The notes below the pieces were generated by a model. It saw only the letters and a list, made by a program, of their open reading frames with translations, was not told where the DNA came from and ran no database searches. From Bog-950 sp044225825 (GTDB lineage: Bacteria > Bacteroidota > Bacteroidia > Chitinophagales > LD1): 64,000 bases of DNA. A program made the translations under genes and the position numbers. Positions 14,329 to 22,162 of this stretch are shown one piece after another. Every line of letters starts with the position of its first letter. Positions within the stretch are counted from its first letter, which is position 1. The stretch spans positions 248,001 through 312,000 of the forward strand of contig JBGAIB010000004.1 in assembly GCA_044225825.1 (NCBI GenBank). Direction: 5' to 3'.

Positions 14329-15789
14329 ATGAAGAAATTACTCCTCTTACCATTTTTTGCTTTAGCCGTGTTATTCAGCGATGCGCAGGTAGGTATTAAT
14401 ATACTTATCCCCGATAGCAGCGCCGTGTTACAACTGGAAAGTAATAACCGCGGTTTAGGTCTTTCGCGCTTAACCACACAACAGCGTGATGCCATTAACA
14501 ACCCGCTGAAAGGTCTTACCATCTTTAATACTACCGATAGCCTGATAGAATACTGGAACGGTGAGTGTTGGCTAAAAACCTACGAGAAGAATTGCTACGA
14601 GTGCGAATTTAACTTAAGCATAAACGACCCTACCGATACACTGGACCGCATTCTGTCCGACTCGGTAAGTTCCATTATTACCGTAGCGCATACACACGGT
14701 AACCAACCTATTTCAGTTATCTTTTTAACCAGCTTGCCACAAGGGGTAACTGCATATTTTAACGGCAACCCAACTATCGATACCGCTGGTAGTGTTGAAC
14801 TTGTGGTAAAAGCCGATTGGTGTGCTCCGGTAGGTGGCAATTACCCGGTAGTAATTCAGGCTCTTTGCGGCGATAAGATTCACTTTATTACTTACAACAT
14901 TTACATCCGTCCTCCACAAGTTATTACGATCCCTACCGATCAGATGGATTATAATCTGCAGGCTATAAACAACCTGCCAACAGGTACACCTCAGTTTATC
15001 GTCCTTAACATCAATAATGCGGTAGAGGTGCGTGCTACTACAACGGCAGGTCCGGCCTTTACAACCGGTAATCTGGATGCTAACTCCCTGCTTTGTATTA
15101 ACAACTATGGCGACGTATTAGGCCGTGGTGGTGATGGCGGCTCCTTTACCTTTAACGGCAACCTGTTGGTAGCCGGTGGCGAACAGGGTAAAGCCGGTGG
15201 CAATGCCATGGACTTAACCTGCAAAACCATTTTAAACAATAGTGGCGCGGTATATGGCGGTGGTAGTGGCGGCGGTTCCGTTGGTTTCGGTATCGGTACG
15301 CCCAGCATTCCTATTATAGGCCAAATCGTAATCGGCTTTGGTATGTGTGGCGGTGGTGGTTCCGAATCAGGTCAGGGCGGTGTAACCAACAGCGGTGGTA
15401 TAACGCTGGGCGTCTTCCAGAGCGGTGGCAATGCTACCTGCTGCGTGTCTTCCGTTCCGGGTTTAGGTCCTGTTGCTAATTACCCTATTACCATTCCTAT
15501 CAGCGTGGCTAGCATTAATATTACTCCTTCGGCTTATGGTGGTAACGGTGGCGCTTTCGGTCAACAAGGCACACCGGGTTATATTGATGTAGATATTGAG
15601 GTTTGTGTGCAAATTCCGATCATTGGTCAGGTTTGTATTCCTATTCCAATACCGGGTGGTTTCCTGCCATTCTATGGTCCAACCAGCCAGTATCCGGGTA
15701 AAGCTATAAAGCGCAACAACCATCCGCTTACAGGTATTAACGACGGTACCTATAACTCAGCCCAAATTAAAGGTATTGTAGGACCTTAA
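14329..15789 (+). CDS. Secreted protein with Gly-rich domain
   Basis: 486 aa. The signal peptide is about 1-20 (MKKLLLLPFFALAVLFSDAQ). It is followed by the N-terminal motif VGINILIPDSSAVLQLESN plus GLGLSRLTTQQRDAI, which is common at the start of Bacteroidota secreted fibre-like proteins. Cys-containing beta domain about 85-200. Residues about 260-400 form a Gly-rich region (GRGGDGGSFTFNGNLLVAGG, VYGGGSGGGSVGFG, FGMCGGGGSESGQGG). No T9SS sorting domain is seen at the C-terminus, which ends with a Pro/Gly-rich segment. Probably exported to the periplasm or surface. The gene at 15834 follows after 44 nt and may be co-transcribed. Confidence 0.75.
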   Translation: MKKLLLLPFFALAVLFSDAQVGINILIPDSSAVLQLESNNRGLGLSRLTTQQRDAINNPLKGLTIFNTTDSLIEYWNGECWLKTYEKNCYECEFNLSINDPTDTLDRILSDSVSSIITVAHTHGNQPISVIFLTSLPQGVTAYFNGNPTIDTAGSVELVVKADWCAPVGGNYPVVIQALCGDKIHFITYNIYIRPPQVITIPTDQMDYNLQAINNLPTGTPQFIVLNINNAVEVRATTTAGPAFTTGNLDANSLLCINNYGDVLGRGGDGGSFTFNGNLLVAGGEQGKAGGNAMDLTCKTILNNSGAVYGGGSGGGSVGFGIGTPSIPIIGQIVIGFGMCGGGGSESGQGGVTNSGGITLGVFQSGGNATCCVSSVPGLGPVANYPITIPISVASINITPSAYGGNGGAFGQQGTPGYIDVDIEVCVQIPIIGQVCIPIPIPGGFLPFYGPTSQYPGKAIKRNNHPLTGINDGTYNSAQIKGIVGP

Positions 15790-15833
15790 TTGATTACAGC
15801 CATTTACAAAATACAGAACATTATAAAAGCGAT

Positions 15834-16487
15834 ATGAAAAAAGGATTAACCATATTTTCGACCCTGTTATTGCTGGCGCAGTTTGCATTTGCCGGTAAGG
15901 GGTTAATTGTTGAACAAAAGTACACCACCTCGGTAGGTACCAGCGCTTCCATTACAATAACCTGGTATGTTACCGATAACGCGGTAAAAATGAAGATGGT
16001 TTTCAGCGATGGCACCGTTAACACGGTTTCCAGCTTTATACCCGATAAAAAATCGGCCAGCATGCTATCGTATAACGAAGCTGCAGGTGCCGATGGCAAG
16101 AAAACCTACTTCACGGTTCCGGTATCAAAAATTCATACACCTGCGGGTATGGATGCCACTAACGTAAAAGTTACACGCACCGGCGAAACTCAAAACCTGG
16201 GCGGCTTTAACTGCGAGAAGGTGATTGTAACTACCAGTAATACAGTTACGGAAATGTGGGTTACCAAAGATTTTAAAGCCAGCTACTTTCAATTTGCACC
16301 TTACTTCCGCAGCAGCTACGAAATGCTGGGTCTTAGCCAGGAGCAGTTAAAAGGCTTTCCTTTAAAATCTGAAACCAAAGATTTGAGCGGTAAAGTGCTA
16401 AGTGCATACGATTTGCTTTCGGCCAAACAAACCGAGATAAGCGACACTGAATTTGAAGTACCTGCCGGTTACGAAAAAGCGAAGTAA
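15834..16487 (+). CDS. DUF4412-type secreted protein
   Basis: 217 aa with a signal peptide (MKKGLTIFSTLLLLAQFAFA) and a single beta-rich domain. GLIVEQKYTT..., the internal NLGGFNCEKVIVTTSNTVT followed by EMWVTKDF, and SAYDLLSAKQTEISDTEFEV match the DUF4412 pattern, a family of periplasmic or outer-membrane-associated proteins of unknown function that resembles LolA/LolB-like folds. It lies 44 nt after the Gly-rich secreted protein gene and ahead of a strong terminator. Confidence 0.78.
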   Translation: MKKGLTIFSTLLLLAQFAFAGKGLIVEQKYTTSVGTSASITITWYVTDNAVKMKMVFSDGTVNTVSSFIPDKKSASMLSYNEAAGADGKKTYFTVPVSKIHTPAGMDATNVKVTRTGETQNLGGFNCEKVIVTTSNTVTEMWVTKDFKASYFQFAPYFRSSYEMLGLSQEQLKGFPLKSETKDLSGKVLSAYDLLSAKQTEISDTEFEVPAGYEKAK

Positions 16488-16515
16488 GCATCCTGATAGT
16501 TACAGATATACAATT

Positions 16516-16548
16516 GGGCAGAATGTTATTCTGCCCGATTTTTTTTTT
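16516..16548 (+). terminator. Rho-independent terminator
   Basis: A 9-bp stem GGGCAGAAT/ATTCTGCCC (16516-16524 with 16528-16536), loop GTT, followed by GA and ten T. It lies between the convergent DUF4412 and threonine aldolase genes. Confidence 0.9.
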
Positions 16549-16558
16549 GACTGGTTAG

Positions 16559-17566
16559 TTAGATGGAAGCAAGAACCTGCAAGGTATAAGCCTGCATCTC
16601 GTCGGTAATATCTAGATGGGTAACCATGCGTACCAGGGTGGGGGAGAAGGGTGAAGTTTTTATGCCTTTAGCTGCAAGTTTAGCTGCGGTAGCTGCTGAG
16701 TCTTCTACTTCAAAAATTACAATATTGGTATCGGCAGGCAACACCTTTTTAACCCAATTGCAATTGGTTAAAGCGGTGGCCAATTGCTGGGCTTTGGCAT
16801 GGTCTTGCTGCAGTCTTGCAACGTTATTATCAAGCGCATAAATGCAGGCCGCGGCCAAAATGCCGCTCTGGCGCATACCACCGCCCATTACTTTCCGGAT
16901 CTTGCGGCTCTTTTTAATAAACGCCTTGCTGCCCAGTAATACACTACCCGCAGGTGCGCCCAGGCCTTTACTGATACATACCGATATGCTATCGAACAAG
17001 CCATGTAAATCAGCAGGTGTTTTACCCAGATGGGCAAGTGCATTATAGATACGTGCGCCATCGAGGTGAATGATCAGGTTTTTGCTTCGGCAAAAATCGC
17101 TGATGGCCTTCATCTCCTCGATTGTATAAACGCTACCCCCGCCTTTGTTTACGGTGTTTTCTATAGCTACCATCCGGGTATTCGGATACCAGTCAAAATC
17201 AGGCAATATAAGTTCTTCAATCTGAGGCACAGTCATCCGGCCTCGATCTCCATCCGTTAGCCGCACGGAAACTCCTGAATGGAAGGCCCACCCACCGGTT
17301 TCGTAATTATAGATATGGCAAATGCGGTCGCAGATTACCTCGTCTAAAGGTTGTGTATGTGCTTTAACGGCAATTTGGTTGGTCATGGTACCCGAAGGAC
17401 AAAACAGTCCTGCTTCAAAGCCAAACAAGGCCGCTGCTTTTTCTTCCAGCTTTTTTACCGTGGGATCTTCGCCAAATACATCATCGCCCAATTCAGCCGT
17501 CAGCATTGCCTCCAGCATGGCTTTCGATGGTTTGGTAAGTGTATCGCTGCGTAGATCTACAATCAT
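16559..17566 (-). CDS. ltaE: Low-specificity L-threonine aldolase (PLP-dependent)
   Basis: Cleaves L-threonine or L-allo-threonine to glycine and acetaldehyde. 335 aa. Fold-type I PLP enzyme with the family's DLRSDTLTKPSKAM start, LGDDVFGEDPTV, GLFCPSGTMTNQ, the PLP-binding Asp169 in HLDGARIYNA, and the PLP lysine Lys200 in CISKGLGAPAGS. MGGGMRQSGILAAACIYAL is the typical C-terminal arm. The start overlaps the stop of the rhomboid gene by 4 nt, so it is the last gene of the rlmH-rhomboid-ltaE operon. Aromatic beta-eliminating lyases are related, but the motifs fit threonine aldolase. Confidence 0.93.
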   Translation of the reverse strand: MIVDLRSDTLTKPSKAMLEAMLTAELGDDVFGEDPTVKKLEEKAAALFGFEAGLFCPSGTMTNQIAVKAHTQPLDEVICDRICHIYNYETGGWAFHSGVSVRLTDGDRGRMTVPQIEELILPDFDWYPNTRMVAIENTVNKGGGSVYTIEEMKAISDFCRSKNLIIHLDGARIYNALAHLGKTPADLHGLFDSISVCISKGLGAPAGSVLLGSKAFIKKSRKIRKVMGGGMRQSGILAAACIYALDNNVARLQQDHAKAQQLATALTNCNWVKKVLPADTNIVIFEVEDSAATAAKLAAKGIKTSPFSPTLVRMVTHLDITDEMQAYTLQVLASI

Positions 17567-18177
17567 GGTAATATGCTTTTTACAAAGTGTTCAACAATAT
17601 AAGCGTGCCCTATCATAGGAAACACAAAGCCGAAAATAGCTCCCATAAAGTGGGCCATATGATCAATACGCGAGCCGCCCCGGTTGGCAAATACGGTAGA
17701 GAGTACCAGGTATAGGGCACCTAAAATCCAGGCCGGCAGCGGCACCGGTATAAAGTATATCTGAATATCGCGGCTGTTGGGATAAAACAATACATAGGCA
17801 AACAAGATGGCACTAACTGCTCCCGATGCACCAACGCTGCTGTAAAACGAGTCATCACGATGTTTAAACAGGTTATAGGAATTAGCAAACGCGGCAGCCA
17901 TAAAATAAAACAATATATATACGGTGCTGCCCCAACGCCCATAGGTTATGGCAAACTGGTGTTCGATAATAGTGCCGAACGAATACAGCGCAATCATATT
18001 AAACAACAGGTGCGGAATATCGCCATGCAGAAATACGTTGGAGATCATCCGGTGGTATTCCTTCCCATGCCAGATGTCGACAGCATTAAATTTCAACTGC
18101 TCAAAAACTTTCCGGTCCGAAAAGGCGTAAAGCGACATGCCAACAGTAATAATCACTAATAACAGGGTAATACTCAT
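17563..18177 (-). CDS. Rhomboid-family intramembrane serine protease
   Basis: 204 aa with six hydrophobic segments. The catalytic dyad is visible: Ser118 in VGASGAVSA and His176 in DHMAHFMGAIFGF, with Asn60 in HLLFNMIALYSFG supplying the oxyanion side. The short amphipathic HGDIPHLLFN loop is typical. Rhomboids cut transmembrane substrates within the inner membrane; the substrate here is unknown. It starts 3 nt after the rlmH stop and overlaps ltaE by 4 nt, so all three are one transcript. The combination appears to be packing rather than a shared pathway. Confidence 0.92.
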   Translation of the reverse strand: MSITLLLVIITVGMSLYAFSDRKVFEQLKFNAVDIWHGKEYHRMISNVFLHGDIPHLLFNMIALYSFGTIIEHQFAITYGRWGSTVYILFYFMAAAFANSYNLFKHRDDSFYSSVGASGAVSAILFAYVLFYPNSRDIQIYFIPVPLPAWILGALYLVLSTVFANRGGSRIDHMAHFMGAIFGFVFPMIGHAYIVEHFVKSILP

Positions 18178-18180
18178 ATA

Positions 18181-18651
18181 TCAACTATGGTGGTAAGGTT
18201 CGTTGTTTAAGATGGTAAAGGCACGATATAACTGTTCGGCAAATATGGTGCGTATTATCTGGTGCGAGAAGGTCATTTTTGATAAGCTGACCTTTGCATT
18301 AGCCCTTTCATACACTGCCTCCGAAAATCCATAAGCCCCGCCGATAACAAAGCAGATATGCTTGTGCGATTGGTTAAACCATTCGTTCAGGCGGTTGGCA
18401 AACTGTACGCTGGAAAACTCCTTGCCGTTTTCATCCAGCAATACCAGGAAATCCGTGGGGGTGATCTTCTTCAGTAATAACTGCCCTTCCAGTAACTTAA
18501 CCTTCTCGCGGTCAGTAATGCGGATACTGTTGTTATCCAGCAATACCTCTTCAAAACGCGCATAACGGTTAATACGTTTAGCATAATCATCGAAAATAGA
18601 CCGGATTTCCGGACTGGTGGTTTTGCCTGTTACCAGCAAGGTAATTTTCAT
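18181..18651 (-). CDS. rlmH: 23S rRNA (pseudouridine1915-N3)-methyltransferase
   Basis: Methylates pseudouridine 1915 in helix 69 of 23S rRNA with SAM. 156 aa, the normal size. SPOUT-fold features: N-terminal MKITLLVTGKT, central ITPTDFLVLLDENGKEFSS, the SAM-knot motif HICFVIGGAYGFSEAVYERA, and the conserved C-terminus LSKMTFSHQIIRTIFAEQLY plus RAFTILNNEPYHH. All expected elements are present. First gene of the rlmH-rhomboid-ltaE operon, divergent from the lipoprotein gene at 18706. Confidence 0.96.
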   Translation of the reverse strand: MKITLLVTGKTTSPEIRSIFDDYAKRINRYARFEEVLLDNNSIRITDREKVKLLEGQLLLKKITPTDFLVLLDENGKEFSSVQFANRLNEWFNQSHKHICFVIGGAYGFSEAVYERANAKVSLSKMTFSHQIIRTIFAEQLYRAFTILNNEPYHHS

Positions 18652-18656
18652 GCGGG

Positions 18657-18685
18657 TTTGTAATTGATGGGGGCGAATATATTTT
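18657..18685 (+). promoter_or_regulatory. Candidate promoter of the lipoprotein-NfeD-FloA operon
   Basis: TTTG (18657-18660), a 17-nt spacer and TATATTTT (18678-18685, last base off consensus) lie 20 nt before the ATG at 18706. Confidence 0.35.
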
Positions 18686-18705
18686 AGCGGCCAAATAAAC
18701 AGACC

Positions 18706-19146
18706 ATGAAAATGAAATCGGCGGTTAAAATACTGTGTTTTCTGTTGGTAACAGCCTCAGTAGGCCTGCAAAGCTGCAAAAGCAAATCTAACCTGCTGGT
18801 AGGTACCTGGCGTATCGAAAGCCTGAAATACGAAGAAGAATTACCCGCCGAAATGCAAACGGCAGTAAATAGCTGGGTAAAGTCCATGGAAGAGAGTTAC
18901 AGTATCACCTACCGTGCCGATGGTACTTTTACAGCCACCTCAGCCGGACAAAGCACCGAAGGTAAATGGAATCTTAACTGGAATAACACGCAGATAAGCA
19001 ATACAGGCCCCGATGGTAAAGAGCGTAATTTTGAGATCGTCGAGTTAAATCCTGGTAAATTCATTTTTAAAGTAAGTGAAGAAACCCAGGGTACCGATGG
19101 CAAGAAAAGCCAGGTTGTAATTTTTGCAATGGTTCCTAAAAAGTAA
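18706..19146 (+). CDS. Lipocalin-like lipoprotein
   Basis: 146 aa with a lipoprotein signal peptide whose lipobox is about LQSC (Cys near residue 24, then KSKSNLL). The rest is a small beta-barrel-like domain with the lipocalin-like start LVGTWRIESLKY and later strands SITYRADGTFTATSA, GKWNLNWNNTQIS and FIFKVSEE. The +2 and +3 residues after Cys are Lys and Ser. This class of small lipocalin-like lipoproteins is frequent in Bacteroidota and usually has no known ligand. It is followed after 2 nt by a second lipoprotein of the same general design (19149) and then by nfeD and floA. The start is set by the signal peptide. Confidence 0.75.
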   Translation: MKMKSAVKILCFLLVTASVGLQSCKSKSNLLVGTWRIESLKYEEELPAEMQTAVNSWVKSMEESYSITYRADGTFTATSAGQSTEGKWNLNWNNTQISNTGPDGKERNFEIVELNPGKFIFKVSEETQGTDGKKSQVVIFAMVPKK

Positions 19147-19148
19147 GT

Positions 19149-19550
19149 ATGAGAGTAAAATACCTGATACCAGCCGTAATAGCCCTTTTGCTATTGGCTC
19201 AATGTAAGAATGAAACTGCCGAAAAGCTGAACGGAATCTGGCAGGTGGATAAGGCGGAAGTTAACGGTACTACTATTGACGGAAGCACTGTTGGAGCCTG
19301 GCTGTGGGAATTCAACGACGAAGGCGGTTACCTGATCATTGCCGCCGGCGCTAAGGACAAAGGCACCTTTAAGCTTTCAGGCAAGAACCTTACCCTAAAG
19401 TCGCAAACCTTTAAAGAGCGTGCTGAAACGGTTTACCAGATACAAGCTATTGATTCGGTAAACCTTGTGCTGTACTCCGAGAGTAATAACAACAAATCTA
19501 CCTTCCGCTTCATCCGCAAGGGTGAAGGTGAAATAGGAGAGGACGATTAA
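19149..19550 (+). CDS. Lipocalin-like lipoprotein
   Basis: 133 aa. Lipoprotein signal with lipobox LLAQC (Cys19). The mature part opens KNETAEKLNGIWQVDKAEVN, then strands GGYLIIAAGAKDKGTFKL and LTLKSQTF, and ends in an acidic tail (GEGEIGEDD). It has the same overall layout as the preceding lipoprotein, GxWxxxxxxxxG start included, but low sequence identity, so they are distant paralogues or convergent members of one fold. The 2-nt gap to the upstream gene and 44-nt gap to nfeD indicate one transcript. Confidence 0.75.
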   Translation: MRVKYLIPAVIALLLLAQCKNETAEKLNGIWQVDKAEVNGTTIDGSTVGAWLWEFNDEGGYLIIAAGAKDKGTFKLSGKNLTLKSQTFKERAETVYQIQAIDSVNLVLYSESNNNKSTFRFIRKGEGEIGEDD

Positions 19551-19594
19551 TATCTTTTCGCGCCTTCTCTCATTAACTTATCTATATTAGCCCT

Positions 19595-20065
19595 ATGACC
19601 CTTGGATTTATTATTGCCATTTTGCTGGTAGGGTTCCTGCTTATTTTTCTGGAGATATTCTTCATCCCCGGCACTACCCTGTTTGGCATTGCAGGCGGTG
19701 TAGCTGTGTTTATCGGTGTGCTGATGATGTATGCCTATTATGGCACCACAGTTGGACATATTACCCTGGTTACCTGCCTGGTGGCCATCGGCATTTCCAT
19801 AGGCCTGGGCTTTAAGGTCATTCAGTCCAATAAGCTTGCCATGAAAGGTGAGATTAGCGGTAAGGTAAATGACGAAGATGTTTCGTTTGTTAACCCCGGC
19901 GATACCGGTACAACACTCACCGAACTACGCCCGAATGGTAAAGCGAACATTGCGGGCAAAAAAGTAGAGGTATATTCTACCGGTGATTATATTGCACGTA
20001 ATTCGCCCGTTGAAGTAAGTAAAGTAACCGGCAATAAAATTTTTGTTCAACCCCTTAAATCCTGA
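19595..20065 (+). CDS. NfeD-family membrane protein (partner of FloA)
   Basis: 156 aa: three hydrophobic segments (about 3-27, 30-50 and 55-77), with LEIFFIPGTTLFGIAGGVA typical of NfeD, then a C-terminal OB-fold domain (GDTGTTLTELRPNGKANIAG, KKVEVYSTGDYIARNSPVEV). NfeD proteins work with flotillin-like SPFH proteins in membrane microdomains. The pairing with floA 3 nt downstream is the classic arrangement. This is the short NfeD form without the N-terminal ClpP-like protease domain. Confidence 0.9.
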   Translation: MTLGFIIAILLVGFLLIFLEIFFIPGTTLFGIAGGVAVFIGVLMMYAYYGTTVGHITLVTCLVAIGISIGLGFKVIQSNKLAMKGEISGKVNDEDVSFVNPGDTGTTLTELRPNGKANIAGKKVEVYSTGDYIARNSPVEVSKVTGNKIFVQPLKS

Positions 20066-20068
20066 CGT

Positions 20069-21043
20069 ATGGATACACCGCTACCCATTTTTGTTTTGGC
20101 GGGCATTATTGTTTTTGTCCTCCTCATTTTGTTTTGGCTGCTGCCCATTCCATTGTGGCTGTCGGCAAAGTTTGCTAACGTAGATATCAGCCTGGTACAG
20201 TTGCTCTTTATGCGCTTCCGCCGGGTGCCGCCTACCACTATTGTAAATGCCATGGTAATGGGTCGTAAGGCTGGCTTACCGGTTGAACGCGATATGCTGG
20301 AAGCCCACTTTTTGGCAGGGGGTAATGTAGACCGTGTTGTTCGTGCTCTTATCAGTGCTGACAAAGCCAATATTGAACTTGATTTCCGTGCTGCCACTGC
20401 AATCGACCTTGCTGGCCGTAACGTATTTGAGGCGGTGCAAATGAGTGTACAGCCGCGCGTAATAGAAAGTCCGCCGGTTACAGCCGTTGCCAAGGATGGT
20501 ATTCAGCTTATCACCAAAGCCCGTGTAACGGTGCGTGCTAACATTAAGCAGTTGGTAGGTGGTGCCGGCGAAGAAACCGTGCTGGCTCGTGTCGGCGAAG
20601 GTATTGTTACCTGTATTGGTAGCAGTGAGAGCCACAAGCATGTAATGGAAAACCCCGATTCTATTTCCAAGGTAGTATTAGCGAAAGGTCTGGATGCCGG
20701 AACTGCCTTCGAAATTCTTTCCATTGATATCGCCGATATCGATATCGGTAAAAACATTGGCGCAGCCTTGCAAATGGACCAGGCCAATGCAGATAAAAAC
20801 ATTGCGCAGGCAAAAGCCGAAGAACGCCGTGCCATGGCGATAGCCCTGGAACAGGAAATGAAGGCAAAGGCACAGGAGGCCCGTGCCCGCGTAATTGAAG
20901 CCGAAGCGCAAATTCCTATTGCTATGGCCGATGCATTTAAGAGTGGCCACTTAGGTGTAATGGACTACTACAAAATGCAAAATATACAAGCCGATACTTC
21001 GATGCGCGAGAATATCGCGAAGAACCCCGGCGATAAAAAATAA
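20069..21043 (+). CDS. floA: Flotillin-like protein FloA (SPFH domain)
   Basis: 324 aa. An N-terminal hydrophobic hairpin (about 8-45) anchors it to the inner membrane. It carries the UPF0365/YqfA-type body: MRFRRVPPTTIVNAMVMGRK, IELDFRAATAIDLAGRNVFE, RVGEGIVTCIGSS, LDAGTAFEILSIDIADIDIG. An Ala/Glu-rich coiled coil (about 240-290: NIAQAKAEERRAMAIALEQE) drives oligomerisation, and it ends MDYYKMQNIQADTSMRENIA. FloA organises functional membrane microdomains. It follows nfeD by 3 nt and is the last gene of a four-gene operon that begins with two lipoproteins. A strong terminator follows. Confidence 0.95.
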   Translation: MDTPLPIFVLAGIIVFVLLILFWLLPIPLWLSAKFANVDISLVQLLFMRFRRVPPTTIVNAMVMGRKAGLPVERDMLEAHFLAGGNVDRVVRALISADKANIELDFRAATAIDLAGRNVFEAVQMSVQPRVIESPPVTAVAKDGIQLITKARVTVRANIKQLVGGAGEETVLARVGEGIVTCIGSSESHKHVMENPDSISKVVLAKGLDAGTAFEILSIDIADIDIGKNIGAALQMDQANADKNIAQAKAEERRAMAIALEQEMKAKAQEARARVIEAEAQIPIAMADAFKSGHLGVMDYYKMQNIQADTSMRENIAKNPGDKK

Positions 21044-21063
21044 TGCCCGCCAACCTACTGCAA

Positions 21064-21091
21064 AGCCGCAAGCTATACTTGCGGCTTTTTT
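21064..21091 (+). terminator. Rho-independent terminator
   Basis: A 9-bp stem AGCCGCAAG/CTTGCGGCT (21064-21072 with 21078-21086), loop CTATA, then a T run. It ends the lipoprotein-nfeD-floA operon. Confidence 0.9.
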
Positions 21092-21154
21092 ATTTTATAA
21101 AGGTTACAATATTCATGTCCGGTGCTCGTCTGTTTTAATAACTCAGCCGTTACC

Positions 21155-22129
21155 ATGCAAAAAACAAAACTTCGATTTTTAGGGGATACTATGGGCCTTG
21201 CACCTTTCCCGGTGCGTTTTAAGGAAGCCTTAACAGCCGTTTTAGGCGAAGAAGATATACCCCGTTCACATTTTGGCTTAAGCAGCTTGGCGCAGTTATA
21301 CCCGCGCGTGGGCCCCAAACTTTGGCGTGGTAAGCCATTTCTTAAAAACAAGGTGCTTATCTCTAACCTGTTTAACCACACCCAAACCCCGATAGAATTA
21401 GGATGGAGTGTGAAGAAAACACAGGCGCTCGATTTCCGGGGTAAGAATCTGACGTATGATAGCCATAACGGCACTGACTTTGCCATACCGGTAGGCAGCA
21501 CCGTTTGCACTTCGGCACCGGGTCAGGTGGTAGCAGTCGTATCGCAGTTTAATCGCGGCGGGTTAAAGGTGTTCATCGAACACGGAAAAGGTTTAATAAC
21601 CAGCTATGGCCATTTGGCGCACAGTTTTGTAAAGGAAGGCGACCTGGTTAACCGAGCTCAACCCATAGCAATCTCCGGATATAGCGGTATTGATGCTGCA
21701 GTAACTTTCCCATTTGGTGTACCGCATGTACACCTGAACGTATGGTTGAACGGCGAAGCCGTAGATCCTTTTCCTTATGGCAATAATGCTTCTATGTGGC
21801 GTAACGGAGCTATGCCGGCACCACCGGTAGACAACGTTAGCGATTATGAGCCTTCGCAGTATTTACACGATAGGGTGGAAGAAGCGATTAACTGTTGTAA
21901 AACTACAGCAGTACGGGAGCGATTAAAGTCCATAGCTGACCCGCAGAAAAAAGCGGCTCATACCATTATTGAAATGAATTACTTCCCTACGCGTTTTACC
22001 CAACGGTTGAATGTGTATGCAGCCACGCATCAACGTTTACCAGTACTCGATTTACCGTTTTTGAAAACTGAATTTAACGAGGTGGTTTTTCTGGATGAAG
22101 TATTGCCAAAGGCCGCCCGCAAATATTAG
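21155..22129 (+). CDS. M23-family (LytM-type) metallopeptidase without a visible signal peptide
   Basis: 324 aa from the ATG at 21155 (MQKTKLRFLGD); an alternative start 11 codons upstream adds no secretion signal. The central domain has LytM zinc motifs: H-x3-D as HNGTDFAIPVGS, GLITSYGHLAHSF, and the HxH motif in PHVHLNVWLNG. M23 peptidases cut glycine- or peptide cross-bridges in peptidoglycan or act on surface proteins, normally outside the cytoplasm. Flanking regions (about 1-110 and 215-324) match nothing I know. The lack of a signal peptide is odd. Start of a three-gene unit with the PLP lyase (33 nt downstream) and a LysE exporter. Confidence 0.78.
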   Translation: MQKTKLRFLGDTMGLAPFPVRFKEALTAVLGEEDIPRSHFGLSSLAQLYPRVGPKLWRGKPFLKNKVLISNLFNHTQTPIELGWSVKKTQALDFRGKNLTYDSHNGTDFAIPVGSTVCTSAPGQVVAVVSQFNRGGLKVFIEHGKGLITSYGHLAHSFVKEGDLVNRAQPIAISGYSGIDAAVTFPFGVPHVHLNVWLNGEAVDPFPYGNNASMWRNGAMPAPPVDNVSDYEPSQYLHDRVEEAINCCKTTAVRERLKSIADPQKKAAHTIIEMNYFPTRFTQRLNVYAATHQRLPVLDLPFLKTEFNEVVFLDEVLPKAARKY

Positions 22130-22162
22130 ATTTGGGGGCTCGCTAATGAGCGCGTGAAAACC

